NCBI GenBank assembly: GCA_016803235.1 | Contig: JADCLI010000024.1 | Location: forward strand, 1 to 64,000 | From: Pimelobacter simplex | GTDB lineage: Bacteria; Actinomycetota; Actinomycetes; Propionibacteriales; Nocardioidaceae | Direction of reading: 5' to 3' | Length of the DNA: 64,000 bases | Shown: positions 42,652 to 49,899 of the stretch, piece by piece | Position numbering within the stretch: the stretch's first letter is position 1 | How the letters are laid out: every line of letters begins with the position of its first letter | Notes under the pieces: generated by a model | Told to the model about the DNA's origin: nothing | Database searches by the model: none | Seen by the model: only the letters and a program-made list of their open reading frames with translations | Translations under genes and position numbers: made by a program

Positions 42652-44303
42652 GACGCTGCTCCCGGTACGTGGACGGGCGGGGTGAAGGGCCGCGGCATCG
42701 CCGGGTACGACGCCAGGTCGACCTCGACGACGACGGGGCCACCGATCGCGACGGCCTGCTCGAAGGTGGCGGCGACCGCACCGGGCTCCGCGATCCGCAG
42801 GTGGGCCAGACCCATCGAGCGGCACAGGGTCGCGTAGTCGGGAGTGAGCAGGTCGACGCCGGAGCGCGGGCTGCCCAGCGACTCCTGCATGTTGCGCAGC
42901 ACGCCGTAGCCGCCGTCGTTGAACACCACGAGCACCAGCCACGGCGCCTCCTGCGCGAGCGTGGTCAGCTCGCCGAGGTGGACGGCCAGTCCGCCGTCGC
43001 CGACGATGCCGACGGTCGGCAGCCCGGGGCGGGCGAGCGCCGCTCCGATGGCCATGCCGAGGCCCTGGCCGATGCCGCCGCCTCGGGGGAAGACGTTGCT
43101 CCGGGGGTCGTGCATCTCGAGCAGGCGGTTGCCCCACGAGCTCGAGGCGATGGTGACGTCGCGGGCGACGACCGCCTCGCGCGGCAGCACCTTGCGCAGG
43201 GCGTCCGCGAACGCGGCGTGCTCACCCAGGCCGGCGCGCTGCGTCTCGCGGACCGCGGCACGGGTGACACGCACCCGCTCCGCCCAGGCCGGGCGCGGCG
43301 CGACGCCGGCCGCGACGAGGGCGTCGACGACGGCGTCGAGGAAGGCGGTGGCGTCGGCGACGACGCCGACGGCCACCGGGTAGACCCGGCCGACCGCGGC
43401 CGGATCGAGGTCGACCTGCACGTGCGTGGCGGGGACCACGAGACCGTAGTCCGCGGTCTCGTTGGACCGGAAGTGGGTGCCGATGCTGAGCAGCAGGTCG
43501 GCGTCCTCGAGCAGGCTGCGCCCGCCGGGGGTCGTGGCGTAGTTGCCGACGCACAGCTCGTGGTCCTCGGGCACCGCGCCGCGCCCCGAGTTGCTGGTGA
43601 ACAGCGCCGCTCCCGTCAGCTCCACGAGCCGCCGCAGGGAGGCGCCGGCCCGGGCCACTCCCCCGCCGGCCCAGATCGCCGGCCGCTCGCTGCCGCGGAG
43701 CAGGCTGACCACCTCGGCGACCTTCACCGGGTCCGGCGCGGTGGGGGCGACGGGCGCGACGGGCTCGGGGAGCGCTGCCGGGACGGCGTACTGCAGGTCG
43801 ATCGGCCACTCCACGCTCGCCGGGCCACCGGGGAGCGCGAGCGCCTGCTCGGCCGCCTCCTGCAGCAGCGCACCGGCCGAGGCGACGTCGGGCACCGTCA
43901 CCGCGTGCTTCGAGACCGCGGCCAGCATGCCCAACTGGTCCTTGGTCTCGTGGATGAAGCCGCGCCCCGAGCCGAGGTGGGGCGTGTCCACCTGGCCCGT
44001 CACGTGCAGCACCGAGGTGCCGGCGCTCAGCGACTCGACGAGCGACCCGGCGGCGTTGCCCGCGCCGGTTCCCGTGCTCGTCAGCGCGCAGCCGAGCCCT
44101 CCGCGGGCCCGCGCGTAGCCGTCGGCCGCGTTGACCGCGGTCGCCTCGTGCCGGACAGGCACGAAGCGCAGGTCGCGGGCCACGGCCTCGACCAGGGGCA
44201 GGTTGTGGACGCTGACGATGCCGAAGACGGTGTCGACGTCGTAGCGGCGCAGCAGGTCGACGAGCAGGTCGCCTCCGGTGCGATCCTGTGCCGGGCTGGT
44301 CAT
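42648..44303 (-). CDS. Thiamine-diphosphate-dependent enzyme (decarboxylase/acetolactate-synthase-like)
   Basis: 551 residues with the three ThDP-family domains: the activating glutamate in VRHEATAVNAADGYAR, the central domain, and the cofactor motif GDGGLAVHLGELTTLA ending near FNDGGYGVLRN. Similar proteins include benzoylformate and indolepyruvate/phenylpyruvate decarboxylases and ALS-like enzymes. GAGGAG lies 5 bases before the ATG. Beside an aldehyde dehydrogenase it could decarboxylate an aromatic 2-oxo acid to an aldehyde; this is inference. Confidence 0.88.
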   Translation of the reverse strand: MTSPAQDRTGGDLLVDLLRRYDVDTVFGIVSVHNLPLVEAVARDLRFVPVRHEATAVNAADGYARARGGLGCALTSTGTGAGNAAGSLVESLSAGTSVLHVTGQVDTPHLGSGRGFIHETKDQLGMLAAVSKHAVTVPDVASAGALLQEAAEQALALPGGPASVEWPIDLQYAVPAALPEPVAPVAPTAPDPVKVAEVVSLLRGSERPAIWAGGGVARAGASLRRLVELTGAALFTSNSGRGAVPEDHELCVGNYATTPGGRSLLEDADLLLSIGTHFRSNETADYGLVVPATHVQVDLDPAAVGRVYPVAVGVVADATAFLDAVVDALVAAGVAPRPAWAERVRVTRAAVRETQRAGLGEHAAFADALRKVLPREAVVARDVTIASSSWGNRLLEMHDPRSNVFPRGGGIGQGLGMAIGAALARPGLPTVGIVGDGGLAVHLGELTTLAQEAPWLVLVVFNDGGYGVLRNMQESLGSPRSGVDLLTPDYATLCRSMGLAHLRIAEPGAVAATFEQAVAIGGPVVVEVDLASYPAMPRPFTPPVHVPGAAS

Positions 44304-44330
44304 GGGTGCTCCTCGGAAGGGGTGGATGGG

Positions 44331-45116
44331 TCAGAACAGGCCGCGGGACACGCCGCCGCAGACGTCGAGAGCCGCGCCCGTGACGTACGACGACCGCGGG
44401 GACAGCAGGAAGGCGATCGCCGACGCGACCTCCTCGGCCCGGCCGAAGCGGCCGAGAGCGATACCGCGGTCGGCGGCGATCTCCCGCTCCCAGGTCGCGT
44501 AGTCGCGGGTGTCGCCGGAGCCGTCGTAGCGGCGGCGCCACTGGCCGGTGTCGACCAGGCCCAGGCAGACCGAGTTCACCCGGACGCCGCGGGCGGCGTA
44601 CTCCAGCGACATGGACTTGGTCAGGTTGAGCAGGCCGGCGCGGGCGGCGGACGTGGTGACCAGCCGCGGCTCGGGCTGCTTGGCCAGGACCGCGTTGACG
44701 TTGACGACGGACGCGACGGGTGACTTCTCGAGCCAGGGCAGCGCCGCGCCGAGGACGTGGAGCACGCTGCTGAGCTTGAGGTCGAGCTCGTCCAGGAAGT
44801 CGGCCGCGCCGACGTCGGCGAGACCCGCCATGCGGGACTGGCCGGCGTTGTTGACCACGCCGTCGATGCCGCCGAAGGCCCGGGTCGCGTCGTCGACGAG
44901 TGCCGCGACGGCGGCGGCGTCGCGGACGTCGCAGACCCTCGTGAGCAGCGTGTCCGGCGCCCCGAGCGCCGCGGCCGTCGCGTCGAGCGCGTCGGCCCGG
45001 CGCCCGCAAGTGACGACGCGCGCCCCCTCGGCGAGCAGCAGCCCGACGGTGGCGAGCCCGACGCCCGAGCTGCCCCCGGTGACGAGGTAGGTGCGCTCGC
45101 GCAGCCCCAGGTCCAC
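44331..45116 (-). CDS. SDR-family protein lacking the usual catalytic Ser-Tyr-Lys
   Basis: 261 residues with a classical cofactor site (VTGGSSGVGLATV, NNAGQSRM). The active-site region departs from the family: where SDRs read NISS and YSAxK, this reads NVNAV and TSAAR, so Ser, Tyr and Lys are replaced by Ala, Thr and Arg. The rest of the fold is well conserved, so decay is unlikely. It may have shifted chemistry or a non-catalytic role. The GTG at 45116 starts 5 bases after the cupin stop. Confidence 0.85.
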   Translation of the reverse strand: MDLGLRERTYLVTGGSSGVGLATVGLLLAEGARVVTCGRRADALDATAAALGAPDTLLTRVCDVRDAAAVAALVDDATRAFGGIDGVVNNAGQSRMAGLADVGAADFLDELDLKLSSVLHVLGAALPWLEKSPVASVVNVNAVLAKQPEPRLVTTSAARAGLLNLTKSMSLEYAARGVRVNSVCLGLVDTGQWRRRYDGSGDTRDYATWEREIAADRGIALGRFGRAEEVASAIAFLLSPRSSYVTGAALDVCGGVSRGLF

Positions 45117-45121
45117 GGGGT

Positions 45122-45631
45122 TCAGTCCCGGGTGACGCCGTGCATGGCCGACGTCTCGGGGTACGTCGGGACCTGCGGCTTCTGGGCGCCGATGACCACG
45201 CAGAAGAGCGCGTCGGTGTCGCCGTTGTTCTTCAGGCTGCGCGGGACGCCTGCGGGGACGACGATCATGTCGCGGTAGCCGAGGGTGCGCTTGACGACCT
45301 GGCCGTCGCGGTGGATGCCGACCTCGACCTCGCCCTCGAGGACGAAGAAGGCCTCCTCGGCGTCGTGGTGGGTGTGCTCGGGGCCCTCGGCCCCCGGGGG
45401 CAGCAGCATGTTGGAGAAGGTGAAGCCGCGGGACGCGATCGTGCGGCGGTCGTTCTCGTGGTTGCCGGTCGCGCCGGAGCCGACGTAGCGGATCTGGGCG
45501 CGCTTGAACTGGTCGCCGGCCTTGGCCTGGAAGCCGAGGGTGTCCCAGTCCTCGTGGCGCGTCGCCCGGGTCAGGATGAGGGAGTCGGTGAACTCGGCGA
45601 GGTCCTCGGCGGTGTCGTACTGCAGGGTCAT
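45122..45631 (-). CDS. Single-domain cupin
   Basis: 169 residues with one cupin fold. Motif 1 (PEHTHHDAEEAFFVLEGEVEV) has the His/Glu metal set, and the second half (GYRDMIVVPAGVPRSLKN) lacks an obvious motif 2 histidine. It may be a small dioxygenase, isomerase or binding protein. AAAGGAAG lies 5 bases upstream of the ATG, which also overlaps the hydrolase stop (ATGA). Confidence 0.82.
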   Translation of the reverse strand: MTLQYDTAEDLAEFTDSLILTRATRHEDWDTLGFQAKAGDQFKRAQIRYVGSGATGNHENDRRTIASRGFTFSNMLLPPGAEGPEHTHHDAEEAFFVLEGEVEVGIHRDGQVVKRTLGYRDMIVVPAGVPRSLKNNGDTDALFCVVIGAQKPQVPTYPETSAMHGVTRD

Positions 45632-46443
45632 GGGATCTTCCTTTCGTGGAGGTCGGTCACGGGCTGGGCCGCGGCCAGGAGGTCGGCTGCGCGGGTGAAG
45701 CCGCGCAACCAGGCGTTGACCAGGGCGGGACGCTCCTGGTTGGCGAGGTGGCCGGCGCCCGGGACGAGCACCAGCGCGGAGCCGGGGAGCAACGCGGCGA
45801 TCTCGCGGGCGCGGTCCGGCCCGGTGACCCGGTCCTCGGCGCCGGCCATCACCAGCGTGGGCACGGTGACCCGGCCCAGGTCGCCGGAGAGGTCGGTGGC
45901 GGCCATGACCTCGGCGGCGCAGGCATAGCCCGGAGGACGTACGGCGGCCGCCATCGTCGCGACGACGTGCTCGACGAGCGCGGGGTCGGCGTCGGGGGCC
46001 AGCAGCCGGGGGCCGCGCTGCCGGGCGAAGCCGGCGGCGCCGAGCCGGGTCAGCTCACCGGACCGCCCGCGCATCTGGGCGGCCCGGTCCGGGTCGGCGC
46101 CGGAGCCGAGGCTGGCCCCGATGACGGTGAGGCTGCGGACCAGGCCCGGCCGGACCGCAGCCGTGCGCAGGGCGAGGACGCCGCCCCAGGAGACGCCGAC
46201 GAGGTGGACGGGGTCGTCACCGAACCGGTCCCGCGCGAGGGCGGCGACCTGGTCGACGTACCCGTCGAGGTCGAGGGTCGTGTCGGGGTCGGCGGACGCG
46301 GCGTACCCGGGGGCGTCCCAGGCCACCATCCGCAGCTCGTCCGCGAGCGCGGAGAGCTGGTGGCCGAACGCGCGCGAGGAGGACCCGATGCCGTGCAGCA
46401 GCAGCGTCGGCGCGCCCGTGCCCGCCTCTCGGAAGGCCAGCAC
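45628..46443 (-). CDS. Alpha/beta-fold hydrolase
   Basis: 271 residues with oxyanion segment LLHGIGSSS, nucleophile elbow GVSWGG and a C-terminal GAGHLANQERP with the catalytic histidine. In size and pattern it resembles carbon-carbon hydrolases acting after extradiol ring cleavage, and it sits two genes after the dioxygenase, which supports that role. The GTG start follows the upstream TAG without a gap. Confidence 0.88.
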   Translation of the reverse strand: MLAFREAGTGAPTLLLHGIGSSSRAFGHQLSALADELRMVAWDAPGYAASADPDTTLDLDGYVDQVAALARDRFGDDPVHLVGVSWGGVLALRTAAVRPGLVRSLTVIGASLGSGADPDRAAQMRGRSGELTRLGAAGFARQRGPRLLAPDADPALVEHVVATMAAAVRPPGYACAAEVMAATDLSGDLGRVTVPTLVMAGAEDRVTGPDRAREIAALLPGSALVLVPGAGHLANQERPALVNAWLRGFTRAADLLAAAQPVTDLHERKIP

Positions 46444-47250
46444 CTAGACCACCCCGCTGGGGCGGCCGACGAGGGCGGCCAGGGAGCGGAGCACCGCGTG
46501 CGGGACGACGCCACTGGTGCGAGGGTTCTGCGGCGAGGGCAGGTTCTCGATCTCGAACGAGTAGCGGCCGGCCGCACCCTCGGCCACCACCCGGTGGCAC
46601 GTCAGCTCGGCTGCGGGGTCCGCGACCAGGCGGACGTCGACCAGGTCGAAGTCACCGACCACCCAGCCCAGCGTGGCGGCGACGTTGAGCGAGCGGGGGA
46701 ACAGGCGGGTCGCCTCGCGGGCGTTGCCGCGGAAGACCTCGACCGGCTCGGTCGCGACCCGGAGCAGGTCGGCGTCGTGGTCGTCCATCCACGGCTGCAC
46801 CAGCGTGGTCGGCAGCTTCGTCGTGGTGACCTCGACCCGGGTCAGCGGACCCTGGGCGGCCGCCGAGGAGAGGATGTCGAGGCCGCCGATCGCCCCCGCG
46901 GTGAGCAGGAAGCGGCCCGGGCCGGCCGCGCGGACGGCCCCGGCCAGCTCGGGATCGGCCAATGCGCCCACCGAGGTGATGAGCAGGTCGATCCCGCGCT
47001 CGAGGATCCCGACGGCACTCTGCGCGATGACCGCCTGGCCCGCGCACTCGACGACCACGTCGGCCTGGTCGAGCGCGGCCTCGAGCCGCATCTGGGGCAC
47101 CCCCAGGTCGCCCACGGGCTGGGGGTCGACGACCGCGACGGGGACGACGTCGGGCACGTCACCGCGCAGCAGGGCGGCGATCACGCTCGCGCCGATCGCA
47201 CCGCCTCCGATGACGACTGCCCGGACCGGGGTGTCCGGCGCGGCCCTCAT
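46444..47250 (-). CDS. Aspartate-dehydrogenase-like oxidoreductase
   Basis: 268 residues: N-terminal Rossmann motif VVIGGGAIGASVIAALL and a C-terminal catalytic domain with LLTAGAIGGLDILSSA and the conserved NPRTSGVVPHAVL, as in L-aspartate dehydrogenase (NadX). No nadA or nadC lies nearby, so NAD biosynthesis is unlikely. In this operon it may oxidise or reduce a catabolic intermediate, perhaps an amino or imino acid. Its ATG overlaps the dioxygenase stop (ATGA). Confidence 0.82.
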   Translation of the reverse strand: MRAAPDTPVRAVVIGGGAIGASVIAALLRGDVPDVVPVAVVDPQPVGDLGVPQMRLEAALDQADVVVECAGQAVIAQSAVGILERGIDLLITSVGALADPELAGAVRAAGPGRFLLTAGAIGGLDILSSAAAQGPLTRVEVTTTKLPTTLVQPWMDDHDADLLRVATEPVEVFRGNAREATRLFPRSLNVAATLGWVVGDFDLVDVRLVADPAAELTCHRVVAEGAAGRYSFEIENLPSPQNPRTSGVVPHAVLRSLAALVGRPSGVV

Positions 47251-48170
47251 GACGCCACCACCGGATCCGCCAGCGCTCCGCGGTCCTCGACGCCGGCCAT
47301 GTGCGTGCGCACGTCGGTCGACGGAGGACCCGCGGTCCCCCACAGGTCGGAGAGCTCCGGGACCCGGCGCCACACCCGGCACAGCCACTGGTCCTCGACG
47401 ACCTGCGCGACGTCCGAGGTGTACTCGCACACCAGCCCCGCCGGATCGGCGAAGTAGGAGAAGGTGTTGTTGCCGGGGCCGTGGCGCCCCGGCCCCCACA
47501 GCGGAGTGATGCCGTGGTGCTTGAGCGAGCCGATCCCGCGCATGAAGTGGTCCATCGACGCCATCTCGTAGGCGACGTGGTTGACCGAGGTCCACGCGGC
47601 CTGGTTGAACGCGATGCTGTGGTGGTCGGTGTTGCAGCGCAGGAACGCCATCTGGTGCTCCGACCAGTCGGAGACCCGCATCCCGAGGACCTGCGTGTAG
47701 AAGGTGACGGCGCGGTCGATGTCGACGGTGTTGAGCACGACGTGCGTCACGCCGATCGGGACCGGCAGGTCGCGGCTGCGGGGCGTCACCGAGTGGACGT
47801 CGCAGCTGAGCTCGATCCGGCGGCCCTCGGGGTCGACGAGGACCAGGCCGTAGCCGGCTCCGGCGTCGTCGAGCGGACCGGGCTCGCGCAGCAGCGGCAC
47901 GCCCTGGCCGACGAGCCGGCGGGCGGCCTCGTCGACCTCGGCGGGCGTCCGCACCGCGAAGCTGATCCGGCCCAGCGCGTTGCGCTCGGACCGGCTGAGC
48001 TGGAGGACGTGGTGGTCCGGGCCGGAGCCGCGCAGCCACGTGTCGTCGGCGTCCCTCTCGACGACCGACAGGCCCCACACCTCGGAGTAGAAGTCGCTGC
48101 AGGCGGTCACGTCCGGGACACCGAGCTGGACGGACCGCAGCGAGTGCAGTCGTACGACGGGCTGGTTCAT
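47247..48170 (-). CDS. Extradiol dioxygenase of the VOC superfamily
   Basis: 307 residues with two tandem VOC modules, as in type I extradiol enzymes (2,3-dihydroxybiphenyl or catechol 2,3-dioxygenases). The active C-terminal module keeps the likely iron ligands His143 (VTHVVLN), His198 (VNHVAYE) and Glu249 (VCEYTSD). First gene of an eight-gene operon; GAGGAG lies immediately upstream of the ATG. A MarR-type palindrome is 20 bases upstream. The natural diol substrate is unknown. Confidence 0.9.
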   Translation of the reverse strand: MNQPVVRLHSLRSVQLGVPDVTACSDFYSEVWGLSVVERDADDTWLRGSGPDHHVLQLSRSERNALGRISFAVRTPAEVDEAARRLVGQGVPLLREPGPLDDAGAGYGLVLVDPEGRRIELSCDVHSVTPRSRDLPVPIGVTHVVLNTVDIDRAVTFYTQVLGMRVSDWSEHQMAFLRCNTDHHSIAFNQAAWTSVNHVAYEMASMDHFMRGIGSLKHHGITPLWGPGRHGPGNNTFSYFADPAGLVCEYTSDVAQVVEDQWLCRVWRRVPELSDLWGTAGPPSTDVRTHMAGVEDRGALADPVVAS

Positions 48171-48189
48171 GACTCCTCTTTTCCTTAGG

Positions 48190-48204
48190 ACTTAATCTTT
48201 AAGT
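48190..48204. promoter_or_regulatory. MarR-type operator of the dioxygenase operon
   Basis: ACTTAA-tct-TTAAGT is a perfect 15-bp palindrome in an AT-rich patch between the divergent dioxygenase and MarR genes. It overlaps the motif TAAGCACTTAAA (reverse strand, 48198-48209), which recurs at 57892. Four-base CTTA repeats follow (48206-48219). Confidence 0.65.
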
Positions 48205-48258
48205 GCTTACTTACTTACTGTCAAGCATGTTGCCTGGAAGAAGTCGGTCGATCGTGGC

Positions 48259-48271
48259 TAGCATCCGCGTC
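48259..48271 (+). promoter_or_regulatory. Leaderless-type -10 box of the MarR gene
   Basis: TAGCAT (48259-48264) is followed by 7 bases and the ATG at 48272; no ribosome binding site is present. This supports that start over an in-frame ATG at 48203, which would begin inside the operator. Confidence 0.4.
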
Positions 48272-48808
48272 ATGGCTCCCCAGGACGCTGAGGCGACGGC
48301 GACGACCGGCGTGCTCTCCGACGTCGACCGGTTCGTGCAGCAGTGGCGCGAGCAGCGCCCCGACCTCGACCCGTCGCCGATCGCCCTCTTCGGGCGCGTG
48401 CACCGCATCTACCTGCGCTACCAGGCGGTCATCGCGAAGTCGTTCGACGACTACGGCCTCAACCCGGCGTCCTTCGACGTGCTCGCCGCCCTGCGCCGCG
48501 CCGGCGAGCCCTACCGGATGTCCGGCACGGAGCTGGCCGCCGAGTCGCTGCTGTCCTCGGCCGGCATCACCTTCCGGCTCGACAAGCTCGAGCAGGCCGG
48601 CCTGATCACCCGGGTCCGCGACACCGAGGACCGCCGGGTCGTCCACTCGCAGCTGACGCCGGAGGGCCTCGCGCTCATCGACCAGGCGATCGCGACGCAC
48701 CTGGCCAACGAGCACCGGCTGCTGGCCGGCATCGATGCCGACGACGCCGACCAGCTCGCCGCGCTCCTGCAGCGGCTCGAGGACTCGATCCTCGCCGCGC
48801 AGGAGTGA
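48272..48808 (+). CDS. MarR-family regulator
   Basis: 178 residues with a winged helix-turn-helix (LNPASFDVLAALRRAG, MSGTELAAESLLSSAGITFRL, RDTEDRRVVHSQLTPEG wing) and dimerising helices at both ends. It is divergent from the ring-cleavage operon and probably represses it until a pathway compound binds. A copy of part of its presumed site also lies between the importer and M24 operons, suggesting wider control. It is convergent with the TIM-barrel gene at 48823. Confidence 0.88.
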   Translation: MAPQDAEATATTGVLSDVDRFVQQWREQRPDLDPSPIALFGRVHRIYLRYQAVIAKSFDDYGLNPASFDVLAALRRAGEPYRMSGTELAAESLLSSAGITFRLDKLEQAGLITRVRDTEDRRVVHSQLTPEGLALIDQAIATHLANEHRLLAGIDADDADQLAALLQRLEDSILAAQE

Positions 48809-48822
48809 CGGCGCCGGCGCCC

Positions 48823-49899
48823 TCACACCTGCCCTGCCCCGATCCTGGTGCCGATCTGTCCGGCCACAGCGCGCAGGTGGGCGACGCTGTCGAGCACGAA
48901 CCGCTCACGCTCCTCGTCGTCCGCCGGCTCGGCCAGCGAGCTGAGCGAGCGCCGCTCACCGCGGGCGACGGCGTCCTCGTAGCCGCGGGCCAGCCGCACC
49001 AGCTCGGCGAGCTCGACGGTCGTCATGTCCGGCTGCCCGGCGTGCCACAGCGGGTCATGGATCGGGATCGGCAGCTGGAAGCGTCGTCCCATGATGCCCT
49101 CGATCGACAGTGCCTTGCGGGGCGCGTCGAGCAGCGCGGTCATCAGTGCCGGCCAGTCGATGACGCCTTGTCCGCACGGTGCCAGCACCCGGCACAGGCC
49201 CTGGTCGGTGAAGAACAGCGCACCGTCGCGCACATGCGTCTGCCGGGTGTACGGCGCCACCCGGCGCGCCGCCGCCACCGGGTCCTCCCCGCGGATCAGC
49301 ACGTTGGCCGTGTCGAAGGTGATCCCGAAGGCGTCCGGACCGCCCTCCTCGACCAGGCGGACCAGCTCGAAGGTGGTGATCTCCTCGTGCGTCTCGATGT
49401 TGAGGTGCGACCCGTGCTCCCGCAGCACCGGGGCGATCTGGGCCATCACCTTGGCGGTGGCCCGCAGCTGGTCGTCCCAGGTGACGTCCGTGCGGTAGCG
49501 GTCGCAGGCGAGCCGGCCGGAGAGGTCGAACTTGTAGTTCGCCGTCGCGGCCCAGATCTCGTGGATCCCGGCGGCCGCGCAGGCCGCCACGATCCGCTCG
49601 ATGCCGGCCAGGTAGTCGCCGTCGCCGAGGGCCCGGATCTCCGGCGCCTCCGGGGCCGCGAAGGGGTTGATCTTCGCGGCCCCGACCTCGAGGTACAGGC
49701 CGAGGTCGTCAGCCTGCTCCCGCAGCGCGCGGAGCTCGCCGACGTCCAGCGTCGGGCTGAGCTCGAGGGCCGACCGGAAGAACACGCCTTCCAGCCCGGT
49801 CTTCGCCGCCTTCTCCAGCAGCCAGCGCGCATCGGTGCCCGCGGGCGCCGGGAACTTCGAGCTGTCCGTCCCGATCCGGAAGCCGAGGTCACTCGTCAT
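48823..49899 (-). CDS. Xylose-isomerase-like TIM-barrel protein 1
   Basis: 358 residues of the sugar phosphate isomerase/epimerase (AP endonuclease 2-like) family. Likely metal ligands are visible: Glu in HLNIETHEEITT, Asp in GITFDTANVL, His in QTHVRDGAL and Glu in ALSIEGIMG. It shares its whole architecture with the protein at 51352-52437, and the pair flanks a flavin oxidase gene. The ATG at 49899 overlaps that gene's stop by 11 bases. An isomerase, epimerase or lyase on a sugar-like substrate is likely; the substrate is unknown. Confidence 0.85.
   Translation of the reverse strand: MTSDLGFRIGTDSSKFPAPAGTDARWLLEKAAKTGLEGVFFRSALELSPTLDVGELRALREQADDLGLYLEVGAAKINPFAAPEAPEIRALGDGDYLAGIERIVAACAAAGIHEIWAATANYKFDLSGRLACDRYRTDVTWDDQLRATAKVMAQIAPVLREHGSHLNIETHEEITTFELVRLVEEGGPDAFGITFDTANVLIRGEDPVAAARRVAPYTRQTHVRDGALFFTDQGLCRVLAPCGQGVIDWPALMTALLDAPRKALSIEGIMGRRFQLPIPIHDPLWHAGQPDMTTVELAELVRLARGYEDAVARGERRSLSSLAEPADDEERERFVLDSVAHLRAVAGQIGTRIGAGQV

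Noticed and set aside
46444..47250. NAD-biosynthesis aspartate dehydrogenase (nadX)
   Set aside because: The family fits, but nadA and nadC are absent and the gene is embedded in a ring-cleavage operon, so the biosynthetic symbol was not given.
48203..48271. Upstream ATG (48203) as the MarR start
   Set aside because: It would place the N-terminus inside the operator and adds residues unlike the family; the ATG at 48272 has a leaderless-type promoter at the right distance.
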